A DNA stretch of 64,000 nucleotides from Poa pratensis (Eukaryota; Streptophyta; Magnoliopsida; Poales; Poaceae), in assembly GCA_947311845.1 (NCBI GenBank), contig CAMZMU010000052.1, positions 140,445,733-140,509,732 on the forward strand. Reading direction: 5' to 3'. Positions 11,186 through 22,457 of this stretch are shown here, in pieces. The notes beneath the pieces are model-generated. The model saw nothing but the letters and a program-made list of their open reading frames with translations, had not been told where the DNA came from and ran no database searches. The first letter of the stretch is position 1; every line of letters begins with the position of its first letter. Made by a program: the position numbers and the translations under genes.

Positions 11186-12828
11186 TAATTTATTAAACTT
11201 TTATATAATTTATAGTATGGAGGACAAGACAGACATGTCAATGAAATCAAGCGTATGGCGGTGGCGGAATGTAGTACTTAATTTATAAATTTTTGATGTA
11301 GCATCAAACTTTGTGATGTGAAATGATCCACTGCGCATGTAGTACTTGATTTATAAATTTTTGAATTGATTTTAAATTAAGCGTATGTAGTACTTAATTT
11401 AAAACAAGCGCATGTGATACTTCATTTTAAACCAAAACAGAAAATAGGAAAATGAAAGCGCACCAGCCAAAGCGCCACATAGTTCTTTCAGGAAAAAGAA
11501 ACATCGTGGGAGTGGAGGACAAGACAGACATGTCAGAAGATTACAATAAGTTTGATGAAATTCTGCCCTTCAAAGTGAAAACTGACCCAAGCATCGTGTT
11601 AAATGATGAAGAATGTCCATGGCTACGGCGCAATCAGAAGAAAGGGACACACAAGAAGAAAAAGTGAACACTAGATAGGGATGTTGTTGCTGATGTGTAA
11701 TAATATTAAACCTTTTATGTAACTATGTCCTGAAAACTCAGAAGAGAGATCTAAACACTATGTCAATCAGCTGCAGTTTTACCAACACAATCGCGTGGTC
11801 GTGACACGGCAAATGGCCTTCGATCCAGAGAGCGGCAAGACGTCTCTGATGATTTGCAAAAGTGTTGGGGATGTTGTTAATCATCAGAGCGTCTTGCCGC
11901 TGCTTGGATCTGACCAAACGGTTGTAGGACGTAGCTAGGGAACCCGAATGTTTTGTGTTTGAGCGCCACTTCGATCCAAGCAGCGGTAAGACGTCTTTGA
12001 TGATCTACAACCGTCCGGCAAGACATCTCTGATGATCTGCAACCGTTTGGAACGGTCGCAGGTCATCAGAGATGTCTTGCCGCTGGTTGCCCAAAGATGC
12101 CTCTCCGAGTGACGCTGGAATGTTTTGTGTGAGTGAGTGAGTGACGCTGGAATTCCGGGAGGTGGGCTATATATAGGGTACGTGTGCTTCTTTAGTCCCG
12201 GTTGGTAACACCAACCGGGTCATGTGGCTCACGAAGTGGTCATGATACTGCTGATCCAACAGCTCACAATCCCTCAAAAGAAACACACCCTGATCCAACG
12301 TCTCACAAGCGCTTGAAAGAAACACACGATCCGTGTGCTTCTTTAGTCCCGGTTGGTAACACCAACCGGGACTAAAGTCGGGCTCACCCCTGATCCAACG
12401 TCTCACAAGCGCTTGAAAGAAACACACGATCCGTGTGCTTCTTTAGTCCCGTTATATGCAGACCCTTGTCCATGGTTACGGAGCGATCAGAAGAAAGGGT
12501 CTCACAAAAAGAAAAAGCGAAGACTAAATAGGGATGTTGTTCATGATGTGTAATAATTTATTAAACTTTTATATAATTTATAGTATGGAGGACAAGACAG
12601 ACATGTCAATGAAATCAAGCGTATGGCGGTGGCGGAATGTAGTACTTAATTTATAAATTTTTGATGTAGCATCAAACTTTGTGATTTGAAATGATCCACT
12701 GCGCATGTAGTACTTGATTTATAAATTTTTGAATTGATTTTAAATTAAGCGTATGTAGTACTTAATTTAAAACCAAGCGCATGTGATACTTCATTTTAAA
12801 GCAAAACAGAAAACAGGAAAATGAAAGC
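11083..12828 (+). repeat. Direct repeat of the transposase 3' end, about 378 bp, spaced 1 kb
   Basis: Positions 11083-11459 and 12451-12828 are almost identical, covering the last codons of the transposase, its stop and 3' flank. Between them, 11464-11700 is an older, more diverged copy of the region that encodes the C-terminal tail (compare 10950-11185). The order points to two rounds of duplication inside the CACTA element: an older diverged one and a recent near-identical one. None of the copies forms a separate gene. Confidence 0.85.
12187..12450. repeat. Palindromes of a different 'tttagtcccggttggt' type
   Basis: A palindrome built on 'tttagtcccggttggtaac' and its inverse occurs at about 12192-12222 and again, more completely, at about 12342-12377. 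Flanking 'ctcacaagcgcttgaaagaaacacac' blocks repeat around 12300 and 12400. The motif differs from the 'ctctagtcccggg' repeats of this element. It resembles subterminal repeats of another CACTA family, suggesting a scrap of foreign element. Confidence 0.6.
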
Positions 12829-12902
12829 AATTTTTACTTAATTTAGACAAGTAAATCAAAAGATATAAAAAAAGTAAGAAACCAGAAAATTTAAAAAATT
12901 AA

Positions 12903-13061
12903 CCTCTAGTACCGGGCCGTGCGACCACCCGGTACTAGAGGTCCACTGGGCTTGGCGCGCAAATTTTCGCGGCCCTGAGGGACCTCTAGTACCGGGTGGT
13001 AACACGGCCCGGTACTAGAGGGTCTCTAGTACCGGGTGGAGCCACGGCCCGGTACTAGAGG
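12903..13061. repeat. Three internal hairpins of the CACTA subterminal type
   Basis: Three consecutive 39-bp near-palindromes (12903-12941, 12983-13021, 13023-13061) each begin 'ctctagtaccggg' and end with its inverse. They use the same motif as the element's ends but sit about 6 kb from either end, between the transposase and the antisense ORF. They could be a leftover terminus of another nested copy or an internal regulatory cluster. Confidence 0.75.
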
Positions 13062-13065
13062 CCTT

Positions 13066-13430
13066 TTTGGCGCTACTTCTAGCAGCTCGGGCCGAAAATT
13101 TGCCCAAGTCCAGCAAATCGACGCTCCGCCTCCGGGCTCCAGACGCCGCCTCCTGCGCCGCCAGGCTGCCGGATTTCGTCCCCGCGCCGCTGCCGCCCTC
13201 ACCGTGGGTCACCGTCCTGCTCCTGCTCCGGGCGCGGCCGTCCCCGCTCTTCCCCCGAGCAAGATCGTCGTCCCCGCCGAGCAAGCAAAGCTCGCCCCCG
13301 ACCCACGGTGAGCTCGTCCCCCCGACCAACTACTCTCTCCCTCTCTCAGATCTAGCGCGCGGAGGCGGCGGACCCTAACCACGGGGCCGGCGCCGGAGTT
13401 GGCAAACAAGAATGTATTTTTAAGGGCCTA
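13066..13430. other. GC-rich stretch without a supported gene
   Basis: A very GC-rich block with several overlapping frames on both strands but no recognisable domain. It is unlike the AT-rich flanks. It may be a captured 5' exon or the leader of a cargo gene, which cannot be decided from sequence alone. Confidence 0.4.
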
Positions 13431-13511
13431 AGGGCCGATTTCATTATGGGGGAGGCCACAAACGGCCGATTACATTTTGGGGGGGGGGGGTGGAGGCCAT
13501 TAATAAGGCCA

Positions 13512-14525
13512 TTACATTGGAGGGGGGAGGGGGGTCATCGTCGCGGTGCCGCCTAGTCGTCGAGGATGTAGAAGGGCGGCGGGGTCCAGAGATGCTCCGG
13601 TGGCGCCTGCTGCTGCGGTGGCGCCTCCTGCTGCTGCGGTGGCGCCTCCTGCTGCTCCGGTGGCGCCTCCTGCTCCGGTGGCGCCTCCCAGCTCCCGCCG
13701 GTAAAGACCCAGGACTGGCCAACGAGGCCGGGAGGCAGAGGAGGCGGCGGAAGGTCCTGCCTGCTCGCGTTCCATGGCGTAGTGCCACGGCTCGACCTCG
13801 TCCGGGTCGTAGTACTGCGGCGGCGGCATCAGGGCCGTGGCCGCCGCGGCCGCATCAGCCTGGACCTGGTCCATCACCTTCTCCCACCGCTTGATCTCGT
13901 CCTCGACGAGGGTGCGGTTGGAGGCCTCGTAGGCGGCCTGCATGTCCGGGTCGTCGTCGTCCTCGGGGACCTCCTCCTCGAACCACAGGCGTCGGGCAGC
14001 GCTGGGTAGGCGGATTGGACGGCGCGGGGCGCCGGGGCGAAGTAGGAGTGGCGGCGGTCCTCGTGCTCGTCCTTGAGCCACTGCTCCCAGTGAGGGGAGT
14101 CCGCCGCGTAGGCGGGGTCGTTGCGGAGCGCCGGAGGGAGGAGGCGCGCCGGCGCGCGATCTCCCTGTCCAGTTGCCTCCCAGGGAGCGGGACCGCCGGC
14201 ACCGGAATCCTCTGCGGGTTCAGGTGCCAGCCCTCGGGGAGGTGGACGTCGTTCCACTCCAGCGTGGCGGCGTTGTCCCAGTGCCACTGGCACTCCGGCT
14301 CCGGCACGTAGCGCCGGCGCCGGATCCTCCTCCCTCCGGCGGTGGTGGTGGTGGTTCGTGACGGCGCGTCGGGTGCGTGGGCGACCCGCACCGGTGGCGC
14401 GGTCCTCCGCACGCCCTGCGGAACGACGCCCAAGGCCGCCGGCGGTGGAGGCGGTGGAGAAGCGCGGCGACGGTTGGAGGACTCGCCGGTTCGTTCTTCG
14501 GGGACTTCCCGAACCAGCGCGACAT
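13512..14525 (-). pseudogene. Antisense CACTA cargo ORF of unknown function, frameshifted
   Basis: A minus-strand reading begins at a start codon at 14523-14525 (MSRWFGKSPKNEPA) and crosses three frames. The pieces are a basic segment ending RRIRRRRYVPEPECQWHW with ATLEWNDVHLPEGWHLNP (about 14400-14190), then PALRNDPAYAADSPHWEQWLKDEHEDRRHSYF (about 14140-14035), then an acidic and helical piece RRLWFEEEVPEDDDDPDMQAAYEASNRTLVEDEIKRWEKVMDQ (about 13995-13870). The C-terminus is a low-complexity Gly/Ala/Thr repeat from a tandem 'ggcgcctcctgctgc' unit at 13595-13690. At least three shifts break it. I recall similar proteins as recurrent in Triticeae CACTA elements, but no domain function is known to me. 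Codon GC content is far higher than in the transposase. Confidence 0.6.
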
Positions 14526-15107
14526 GGCGGCGAGGGCACTGGACGGGCGGAGGGGAACCGTCGGGCGGAGGGGAACCGTGGGAGCGGAGTGGAGTGTCCA
14601 CATCCGCACGGGCGCGTCCCTTTTTAAAGACCAGGACCGTCGGGAGGGGAACCGTCGCTGGCAAGTGGGCCAGGAGCATTGACTCCGGGTGGGCGGGGCT
14701 GTTGGGCTCCGCATTGACCACGGGGGGTGAAGGCGAGGCGGCCGGGTGGGAACACGAGGCGGGGAGGTGAAGACGAGGCGGGGCGGGAACACGAGGCAGG
14801 GCGGCGGGGTCAGAACTGGGTCGCTGGCAGGTGGGCCAGCATTGACCACGCGTGGCCAGTGGGCGGTCACACGTGGCGGTGGGGCGGGTAGGCGCTGGCA
14901 GGTGGGCCAGCGATGACCACGGTGGCCACCTTTGACCAGGTTCTGGCCCAAATTTGGGCTGGGCTGGGATTGGGACAGCCTATGTTTTTTTTGAAAGATT
15001 TTTTATTTAGATGCAATATTAAATTGTTTTTGTTGCATATTTGTATAGTTCCCTCCTTTGAATTATTGTACTAATGTTATTATTGTTTTTTTTGTATTAG
15101 TTAAACA

Positions 15108-18100
15108 ATGGATGTCGATGCTCCCTTCGTAACGAGAGAAGGGGAAGAAGAGATACTTTCCTACATTTTGGAACCCGGTGAATTTCGGCATCCCGCGGAA
15201 GGAGCTGAAGATGAGGACTCGGAAATTGGTGGACCCACGCCGTCTGGCGAGGTATATTAAGCCTATGTTGAGCAGATGCAATAACTGATTTGTGCATATA
15301 TATGTATTCACACATGTTTCATATTTTTAGACCTCCGCATCGAACCAATCCACTAAACGAGGCCATGCCCAAGGGATGGGCAAAGATGAGCATCTCACAA
15401 TTGACGAGGTGAATGCAACTACTGGCCAACCACTGGCACCCGTGCCGAACGCAGTTAAGTTTGTGCATCAATGCGGAGTCACTGTCAGGGACAACGTTTA
15501 TATCAGCACTCAGGAATGGATTAAGCCAAAGTTAGAGGGAGTTAGTTACGTCGACAAGAGAACCAAAGATGTGCTTTGGAACAAGCTCATTGCACATTTC
15601 ACCCTACCGGTCTTGGAAGATGAGGTGAAGACAAAAAAAATGACGGACAAAGTCAAGCATTTCGCTCTTAAGAAGATGGCTCAACAATTCAATAACTACA
15701 AGAACAAATTATTCCGTGAGTGGGAAGAAGATGGGAAACTTCCGGATTTCACCGGCACACGAGAGAGGCAGCGGCCTCACTGGCCTGCATTTCTGGAGTA
15801 CAAGAAATCAGAACGAGCTAAGAAAAGGTCGCAAACGAATAAGAATAATGCAGCGAAAAAGAAGTATCACCATAAGATGGGGCCAGGTGGCTACCGAGTT
15901 GCCGAGCCTAAGTGGGAAAAAATTGAGTCCGAGTTGCGTGCAAAAGGGCTCACCCCGGTCACAGAGGAATGGGACAGAAGGATAAGGAATTGGCTACTTG
16001 CGCATGGAGGGGAGTATGACATGGAAACAGGGGAGTTAATAATTGATGAAAGCAAAGTAGTCAACGGAGCCCAAAAAAAATTATTGACTTAATTGCCAAG
16101 TCTAAAGAGGGAAAGTTTATTTCCGACAGAGAGAAGGACGAGCTGTCAGAGGCCCTCGGGACCAAAGAAAAAGGAGGATCAACACGAGGCTTAGGAGAAG
16201 TGCCGTGGATTGAAGGGTTTCCCGAGGACCGTGCCTCTTATAGAAGCCGAGCGAGAGCAAAGAGGAGGAAGGAGCAGCAGGAATCAGACCGGTTGATGAT
16301 CTTAGAAAGAAATCATGACCAGATGGTTGCTCTCTATAAGGAGCAGCAGAAGCAAATAGATCAAATGCGTGAGCAAGGGGCGCCAACTCTTCAGCTGGAA
16401 CAAGCGAGTCAAGGCGGCCCATCGCATCGCAGAAGCAGCGTGGCTTCCTCGGTTATGGTCGGTGATGATGAGACAAGTTACCCCGTGGATTATATCACGG
16501 AGAAAACAACTTGTGAGCTGCATGTCCCAGTATTTAACTTATCCATGAAGGCGGCGGACGGCTATGCATTCTCCATTGACTCTACAGCATCGTGGCTTGG
16601 CAATGCCATTCCAGATGGATTTGCTCGTGTCGGCGTGGATCAAGTTGTACAAGGATATGAATCACTGAACCTTGAGTTCCCAAGAGCTGATGATGAGTCG
16701 GTGCTAGGGGACGTCGTGGGTGGTCTAATTCTATGGCGGAAGAAATACATCAAGTTTGAAGGCTGGGCGCCAAGGCCACCATCGTCTCCGCCAATTCACG
16801 ATTCACCACCTGATGACGATGAAGGGGACGACAACCATCAGTCGCCTCTGCATCAGTCGTCTCCGCCGCCGCGTGCGCCGACTCCACCGCCGCGTGAGCC
16901 GACTCCACCACCGCGTCAGCCGACTCCGCCGCCGCATGAGCCGACTCCGCCGCCGCATGAGCCGACTCCTGAGCCCCGACATAGGAAGGGCGCCACTTCG
17001 TCGTCCATGGGATTCGGGCGAGACCCCCGACGTTCGCCCCTCCCAAAAGTACCCAAAAGCCTTGACGACCTCAGAGCTTGCGACATGACTAAAGAGCAAT
17101 TGGATGCGTGGGTGGATGCAGACACAAAAAGACAGCTTGCACGGAAAAAGCCCGAGGAAAAGCAAACATTTACTGCAAAGGAAAACAAGTGGGCTATTGG
17201 ATTCATCACGGAACCATCGCAATATGAGAAAAATAAGCCAGATAACTATTTACGAGCTCTGAGTAAAAGTAGTAGCTCTCCCAAGACGAGAAGTAGTAGT
17301 GCCAGAGGGAAAAGAGACGTTGCCCAGCTCGGACAACAGGCAAACCAGTCGATAGCCCCGCTCGTAGTTATACCCAGTGGTCATGGCTCCGTGACGGACC
17401 TAATTCCTACTTTATCCTTGAAGAAGGACTTTGCTGCAGATGCTGGTATTACTCTTGCTCAACTGGACAACGAAAATCTCTTTCCGTCTGATGTAGATGA
17501 TTCATGGAAATGGAAATGGGGGAGGTCCCTGCTGCGAGGTGATCAGATAAAGTGTCTACCGACATGTATGCGACAACTCCATAGTTGGTACATGAAAACC
17601 ACAAAGGAATTTGATGACTTTTTGATCTGTGTGAAAGTTACAAAAAATCATTTCGCGGGTGAAGACATGTTCACAATTCAGCTCGAAGAACTCTGGTACT
17701 TATACAACCTTGACTCCCTCGACTTGGCTCTCGTCGGTGCCTACTGTCTGTAAGTGATTCAATTCATTTATTTCCAAAAAAGATAAAGTCTTTAGCTCTC
17801 AGCTCGTTCATTGCCATCGCTAATTATGCTCACTACGGTATTATGCAGAATGAAGAGTGATGAATGTGGTAGAAAGGGCATCTATGGCTTTGGGTTCGTT
17901 AACCCAGTACGAGTTAATGCAAGGACACTAAAAAACCACGTGAAGGACACGGAGAAGAACTTGCTAAATGCCCTAATAAGCAACATTTCAACACGGAGAT
18001 AATGTTTCCTTACTTCTTCAGGTAAGAGAGTGTTACTCGCTTGTACAAATTAAGTGTAACTGATGAGTTACTGACGTGTATATAATCATGCGCAGCGATC

Positions 18101-18798
18101 ATTACATTCTGCTAGTCATTGAAGTTGATAGATCAAGAGTTCAAGTCTACGACTCATTGGACTGGCCTGAGGAGAGGTACCAAAGCATTCTAGATACGCT
18201 CCAAAGGTAATTTCAAACATTATCGCACTATATCAGTCTCTCTTATTGATTTCAGAGATATCAAGCAACTAATAACTCATTTATTCTTTTTTTTTGCCCG
18301 GCAGGGTTTGGAAACAATTCAAAGCGAGGACAAAGGTTCAGATTCATTTGAAGAACAGCTGACTTTTGTTCACCCACAGGTAGGTAGTACGGTCTAGCTA
18401 GGTTCGCGCATCTCTTTATTTATTATTTTCAATACCACTATATGTTGACTATGATTTGATTGAATTCTATTCTCGTAAAGTGGATCGAGAGGCAACCACA
18501 GGGGACCAATTTCTGTGGATATTTCGTTTGCGAGTGGATTCGTTGTTCGATCACTGAGCGGGACCCAAAGAAATTTTTAGACGTACGTGAACAATCATAT
18601 TCATCAATTGATCTCCAGTGCCATTCATAATTTTTGATAGTCATGATTAATATTCGTATTGATCTCCTTCTTTTATAGGCAGAGCCATTGCGCGAGAGTA
18701 TGCCACTAAAGAAGCGCTTTCAAGCACTAGCAGAGGAACTTGCGGGGTTTCTGCTCAGCGAAGTCATACCTACAAAAGGAAAATACAATGGAGAATAG
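15108..18798 (+). pseudogene. Second CACTA gene: plant transposase-like protein with C-terminal Ulp1-like protease
   Basis: Exon 1 (15108-15251, 48 codons, MDVDAPFVTREGEEE) splices in phase to 15331. The next part is Lys/Arg-rich and resembles the plant En/Spm accessory transposase domain (WNKLIAHFTLPV, MAQQFNNYKNKLFREW, KYHHKMGPGGYR). A run of eight A at 16073-16080 shifts the frame; the frame at 16081-17753 continues the protein, including a Pro-rich PTPPPREPTPPP repeat (about 16860-16980). Small 3' exons follow: 17849-18020, 18097-18207, 18306-18379, about 18481-18580 and 18680-18798. They read like the C48/Ulp1 peptidase fold: DHYILLVIEVDRSRVQVYDSLDW, then GTNFCGYFVCEWIR with the presumed catalytic Cys. 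Further one-base shifts near 17990 and 18335 disable it. The protease role is inferred from family resemblance. Confidence 0.8.
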
Positions 18799-19270
18799 CG
18801 GTGAAGTCCCGGTTATGATCTCCCGTGTAACCGAATAGACGGGCTCTAGTCCCGGTTATGATCTCCACACACGTGTAATCGAATAGACGGGCTCTAGTCC
18901 CGGTTATGAGCACCTCCATGTAACTGGATAGACGTGAACATATTTTTATTTATGAACATTTTGATATGTTATATGTAGTTTCTGTTTTTAATTAATTAAA
19001 CGCATATTTTTTGCACCATTTCAATATTAAATTGGGAGGAAAAACAAAAAATTACAGGCTGCCACGTGTGAGGTCCTTAGTCCCGGGTCGTATGACCAAT
19101 CAGGACTAGAGGTCCTCCACCACGCCCGCGCCTCGGCGGCCACGTGGGAGCCTGTTGTTCCGGGTCGTAACAGACCCGGTACTAGAGGGGGGGGGGGCTC
19201 TAGTGCCGCCTTGCTAGTCCCGGGTGGACACCCGGTACTAGAGGCTCTTACGACCCGGGACCAGTGGCCC
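18799..19270. repeat. Right subterminal region of the CACTA element with triple repeat
   Basis: Just after the protease stop, a unit of about 60 bp containing 'gtcccggttatga' and 'gaatagacgggctctag' occurs three times (about 18805-18945). From about 19075 to 19262, 'tagtcccgggtcgt' motifs in both orientations mirror the left end. A run of ten G sits near 19190. These are the expected accessory-protein binding region of an En/Spm-type element. Confidence 0.65.
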
Positions 19271-19287
19271 TGTTTCCACTAGTGACA

Positions 19288-21011
19288 GTTGGCACGATAC
19301 TTTCAATCTATTTGTTTTGAAATGTCCCTTGCAAGTTACGACGGTTTAATAATAACTCAGTTGACAACATGTGGATGCCCGGTGCCTACAAATTGAGCAA
19401 TTTTATTATTTTGGCAAATTAAGTATGTTGGATGTATTAGATAATAGTTAGTTACCATATAGTCTAATATATGAAGCCTCCTCCTTTTGACGCCCAGGCC
19501 AGTCGCCCCTTCAGCGGCAAGCCACTGGCTGGGCTCCAACGATAGTGGTGTAGGCACCTTAGACACTATCGAGGTCACGATACACCTCCCCTAAGCTCGG
19601 GCATGAGCTGCACCACTGGAGCCATGAGCCCAATCTCGTCCATAGAGACAACTGACACAAACGGGAAGTGACGCCATGCAGGGAGTTCTAGGGCAAAAGA
19701 CCCACAGAGGTCTGGTGTTCTCGACATCGGAATCAATGTGGAGCCCGACCAATGGAAAGACATCATGGACATCATGGAGCTTGTGAGGAGAAGCCTCCAC
19801 TCTCGCTAAAAAACTACCAATCCGCGCCAAACAGCCGTGCGACTCATAGCTAAGCATCTCGGCCTGCTTTGCAAGGTCCAACTTCAACAACATGTTTGTC
19901 AAGGTTATTTCTTTGGCAAGTAGAAGGCCGTGGAGGAGAAACAGGTCGGAACGACGAAGTTTGATCAAAGCTGTGCTTTGCACGGCAGGAGCGAGCAACA
20001 TGGCCGAAGTTTAGGCGGTTCGTGCAGCAAATTGGGTCCTTGCAGGAGCTAGCACGATGTCAAACGGAGAGGCACCATAAGCACCGGGCTCTCATTCACG
20101 CGGAGAGCCGACTGTGCATGGCAAATAGGAAGGCGGTGAGCGGCGACGTGCCATGACGAGGGGCCAATCCCCAACGAATCCTCCCGGGGCATAGGCGCAC
20201 GACACAAAGGATCGACATGCGCCTTGTCCCAAGTGAAGCATCCACACCAATCTCCCAAACCAGGGTGCTCTATCGGGAGGGGGAAATGGCTACTGCCCTG
20301 GTTTGGGAAGTACACCTGGCGTTATCCCTAAAAAATAAATTCCAAGACAGAATATGCCGCATGGAGAAAGATTTGTTGAAACTGCCAGCAATCTCAACAA
20401 GGTGTTTTACATCAGAGTGTGAAGAGTTATGTTGTCAGTTAAATTCAAAGTCTCGATTTCAGGTTCATAACAGCACAAGCTTATTGGTATTTTCATGATA
20501 TTAATATATTCTCTTTATCGAGAAAAAAACAACACAAGCTTGGACTTTTCTCATGGTTCAAGCAAACACTTGCACTTTTCTCTTTTTTGCTAATAAAACT
20601 TTCCTCCTGGCATCGGTTATGGATCGGTCCGATTTCACATCAGGTAACTAGGATACCTATAACGAGAGGCTTGTCGAGCTTCACACTCCCAACCTTCTCC
20701 TAGCGCTGTCCGTCTACTTGACGTCCGGGAAAACTAAAACAGATGTAGGCAATTCATTTCACATTTCTTTTCTTATGAGGTCACATTTTGCCTACAATTC
20801 TGTCACACAACCATATTACTTACTACAGCCCGACATAATCCAAAGTAGAGAAATGGCATGGGCAAGAGTGCGACCAGGCGGTTGACTACCAGCAACAAAG
20901 TGAATGGATGTTGAAGGATTGGAGAGGACACCACGAACCAAAGGTTCTCATACAACGTGAAGAGCGAAAAGTAGACAATCAAGGAGCACAAGCCAAAGGC
21001 ACCCTGCCTAG
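19288..21011. other. Spacer between CACTA element and retrotransposon nest
   Basis: Moderate-GC sequence. Between about 19480 and 20320 the minus strand carries consecutive open stretches listed separately as an unidentified relic. From 20320 to 21011 I see nothing supportable, apart from a faint resemblance of 20880-20980 to 44510-44585 ('gaatggatgttg', 'gtgaagagcg'). Confidence 0.4.
19357..20001 (-). pseudogene. Unidentified minus-strand ORF relic
   Basis: A 136-codon frame (19591-20001) contains FLLHGLLLAKEITLTNMLLKLDLAKQAEML and HGCLARIGSFLARVEASPHKLHDVHDVFPLVG, which look like real protein rather than random translation. The reading appears to continue after a stop toward 19357 and perhaps begin upstream around 20315. 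I do not recognise the family. It could be a fragment of a retroelement-associated hypothetical protein. Confidence 0.3.
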
Positions 21012-21016
21012 ATCAT

Positions 21017-22367
21017 TGATGCATCCAAAATGCATCTACTTTTCCAAGCACTGTGCTTCATAATTTGGTCCGGAATCTTCCCATATTTGAATAAAACTGC
21101 TGAATCTGACGCTGTTTTTAGCAAAGTCTCTTTTCTGGCTATTTTTGCAGGAAATTAAATCGGGGAAAAATACCACGCAAATTTTTATGGAAAAGGAAGA
21201 CGACGGACCAAAGATGGACATGAGGAAGCGCTCGAGGGCCAAAAGAGGGGGCCCCACGTGGCCACTGTACCTGGCCGCGTGGGCCCACCCCAATTGGGCC
21301 TCAGGCACTGCCTCGCCTTCGGTCTTCGACGTACTCCTTCATATATACAGAAAAATGCTTGCCCTAGAAGGGGAGAAGCTTTCGCGAAACAGAGCGCCGC
21401 CACCACGATCTTCGTTTCGGAGACAGATTGATCCAGGATTTCTCCTCCGGTGGTGGGATCCGGAGGCCGTCTTCACCGCCATCTTCACCGCCTTCATCTC
21501 CATCGACCATGAGCTCCTTCACCATCACCATGTGTGAGTAGACCGCTGTAGGCATGTGAGGTGGATGGGGATTGGATGAGATTGATCATGTAATGCTACC
21601 CGTTGTCGGGATTTTAGGGTTTATCTTGAGGATATTTTTGTATTGTGTTGATGCACTTATGCTATGATTAATGCTTGCTACTAGGGCCCGAGTGGCATGA
21701 TTTCAGTACTGAATTTATTTTGCCCCATCATATATTTGAGTTTGGTACTTATCTGCAAAGTGTATCACCTGCTATTATGTTGAACATGCGAACCCTAAAG
21801 TGACATATAGGGAAAACAAGGGGGGTGTTTTAGTTTGAGGATTCTATGTGTTCAATGAATGTTAATGCATTGTTCCGGTCTATTCGAAAGGGTAGACCTT
21901 AATTACCTGTAGTTCCAAGTTGGCCCCGGTGAAATGGGCAGGTATGACAATAATGTTGTGCAAATTCCTTGGTTAGTACCCACAACTAATTATGGAACAT
22001 ATACCTACATATATCGGAGTTAGAGATAAGTCCCATTGCTTTTTGTATCTTATTATATGATCAATCTCATTCATGCAACACTCCGCTATCACCTCATGCC
22101 TATGTTTTAAATCTCTGAGTTACACTTTCACTTTTCCGGTGAAAACTGGAAAACACTTGTTACTGCTGCTGTTCTATTTGTTACTTGAATCATACTACTG
22201 CCATCACTATTACTGCTGCAAGTTATTGATATACAGGTGTGGTTGAGAGTGACGCCTCAATTGCCAAAGTCTTATTGATATTCTTGTGTTCCCATCGAGT
22301 CGAACTATAAATTTGGGTAATACTTCCCAACGAAGACTTCAGCGATCCCCTATACTTGTGGGTATCA
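21017..22367 (+). repeat. 5' LTR of element 1
   Basis: 1351 bp, TGATGCATCC to GGGTATCA. A TATA-like 'catatatacag' lies near 21340, followed by a GC-rich leader. The tRNA-Asp-type primer site directly downstream (22378-22394) is degraded to 'tagcgccgttgcgggga', with one substitution and a lost C. Confidence 0.9.
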
Positions 22368-22457
22368 AGACGTTTTCTAGCGCCGTTGCGGGGAACCTAG
22401 CTTTATTGGTAAGACAACTTGTTATCATTCATTTGCTGCACTTTCTTGTTCCTAACT

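Larger units (their letters stand above)
4056..19284 (+). mobile_element. Large CACTA (En/Spm) DNA transposon, complete ends
   Basis: The left end reads CACTAGTGGAAACAGGGGC. The right end is its inverse, identical for about 17 bp. Both sides carry the same 3-bp duplication, aca (4053-4055 and 19285-19287), as expected for this superfamily. The element is 15,229 bp, or about 12.8 kb without the 2.4-kb CACTA element nested in it. It carries TNP2-type transposase and Ulp1-like protease genes on the plus strand, an antisense ORF, and a membrane-protein ORF near the left end. Palindromic subterminal repeats built on 'ctctagtcccggg' fill both ends. Every gene is frameshifted, so the copy cannot move on its own. 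The ends resemble the Jorge-type group, but that name is a recollection to be checked. Confidence 0.93.

Noticed and set aside
14121..14770. Plus-strand frames of 142-168 codons in the GC-rich CACTA interior
   Set aside because: They are antisense to the better-supported minus-strand cargo ORF and are composed of Arg/Gly/Pro-rich random translation.
20860..20985. Possible duplication linking 20860-20985 with 44505-44585
   Set aside because: Only short blocks ('gaatggatgttg', 'gtgaagagcg') match; too weak without an alignment.
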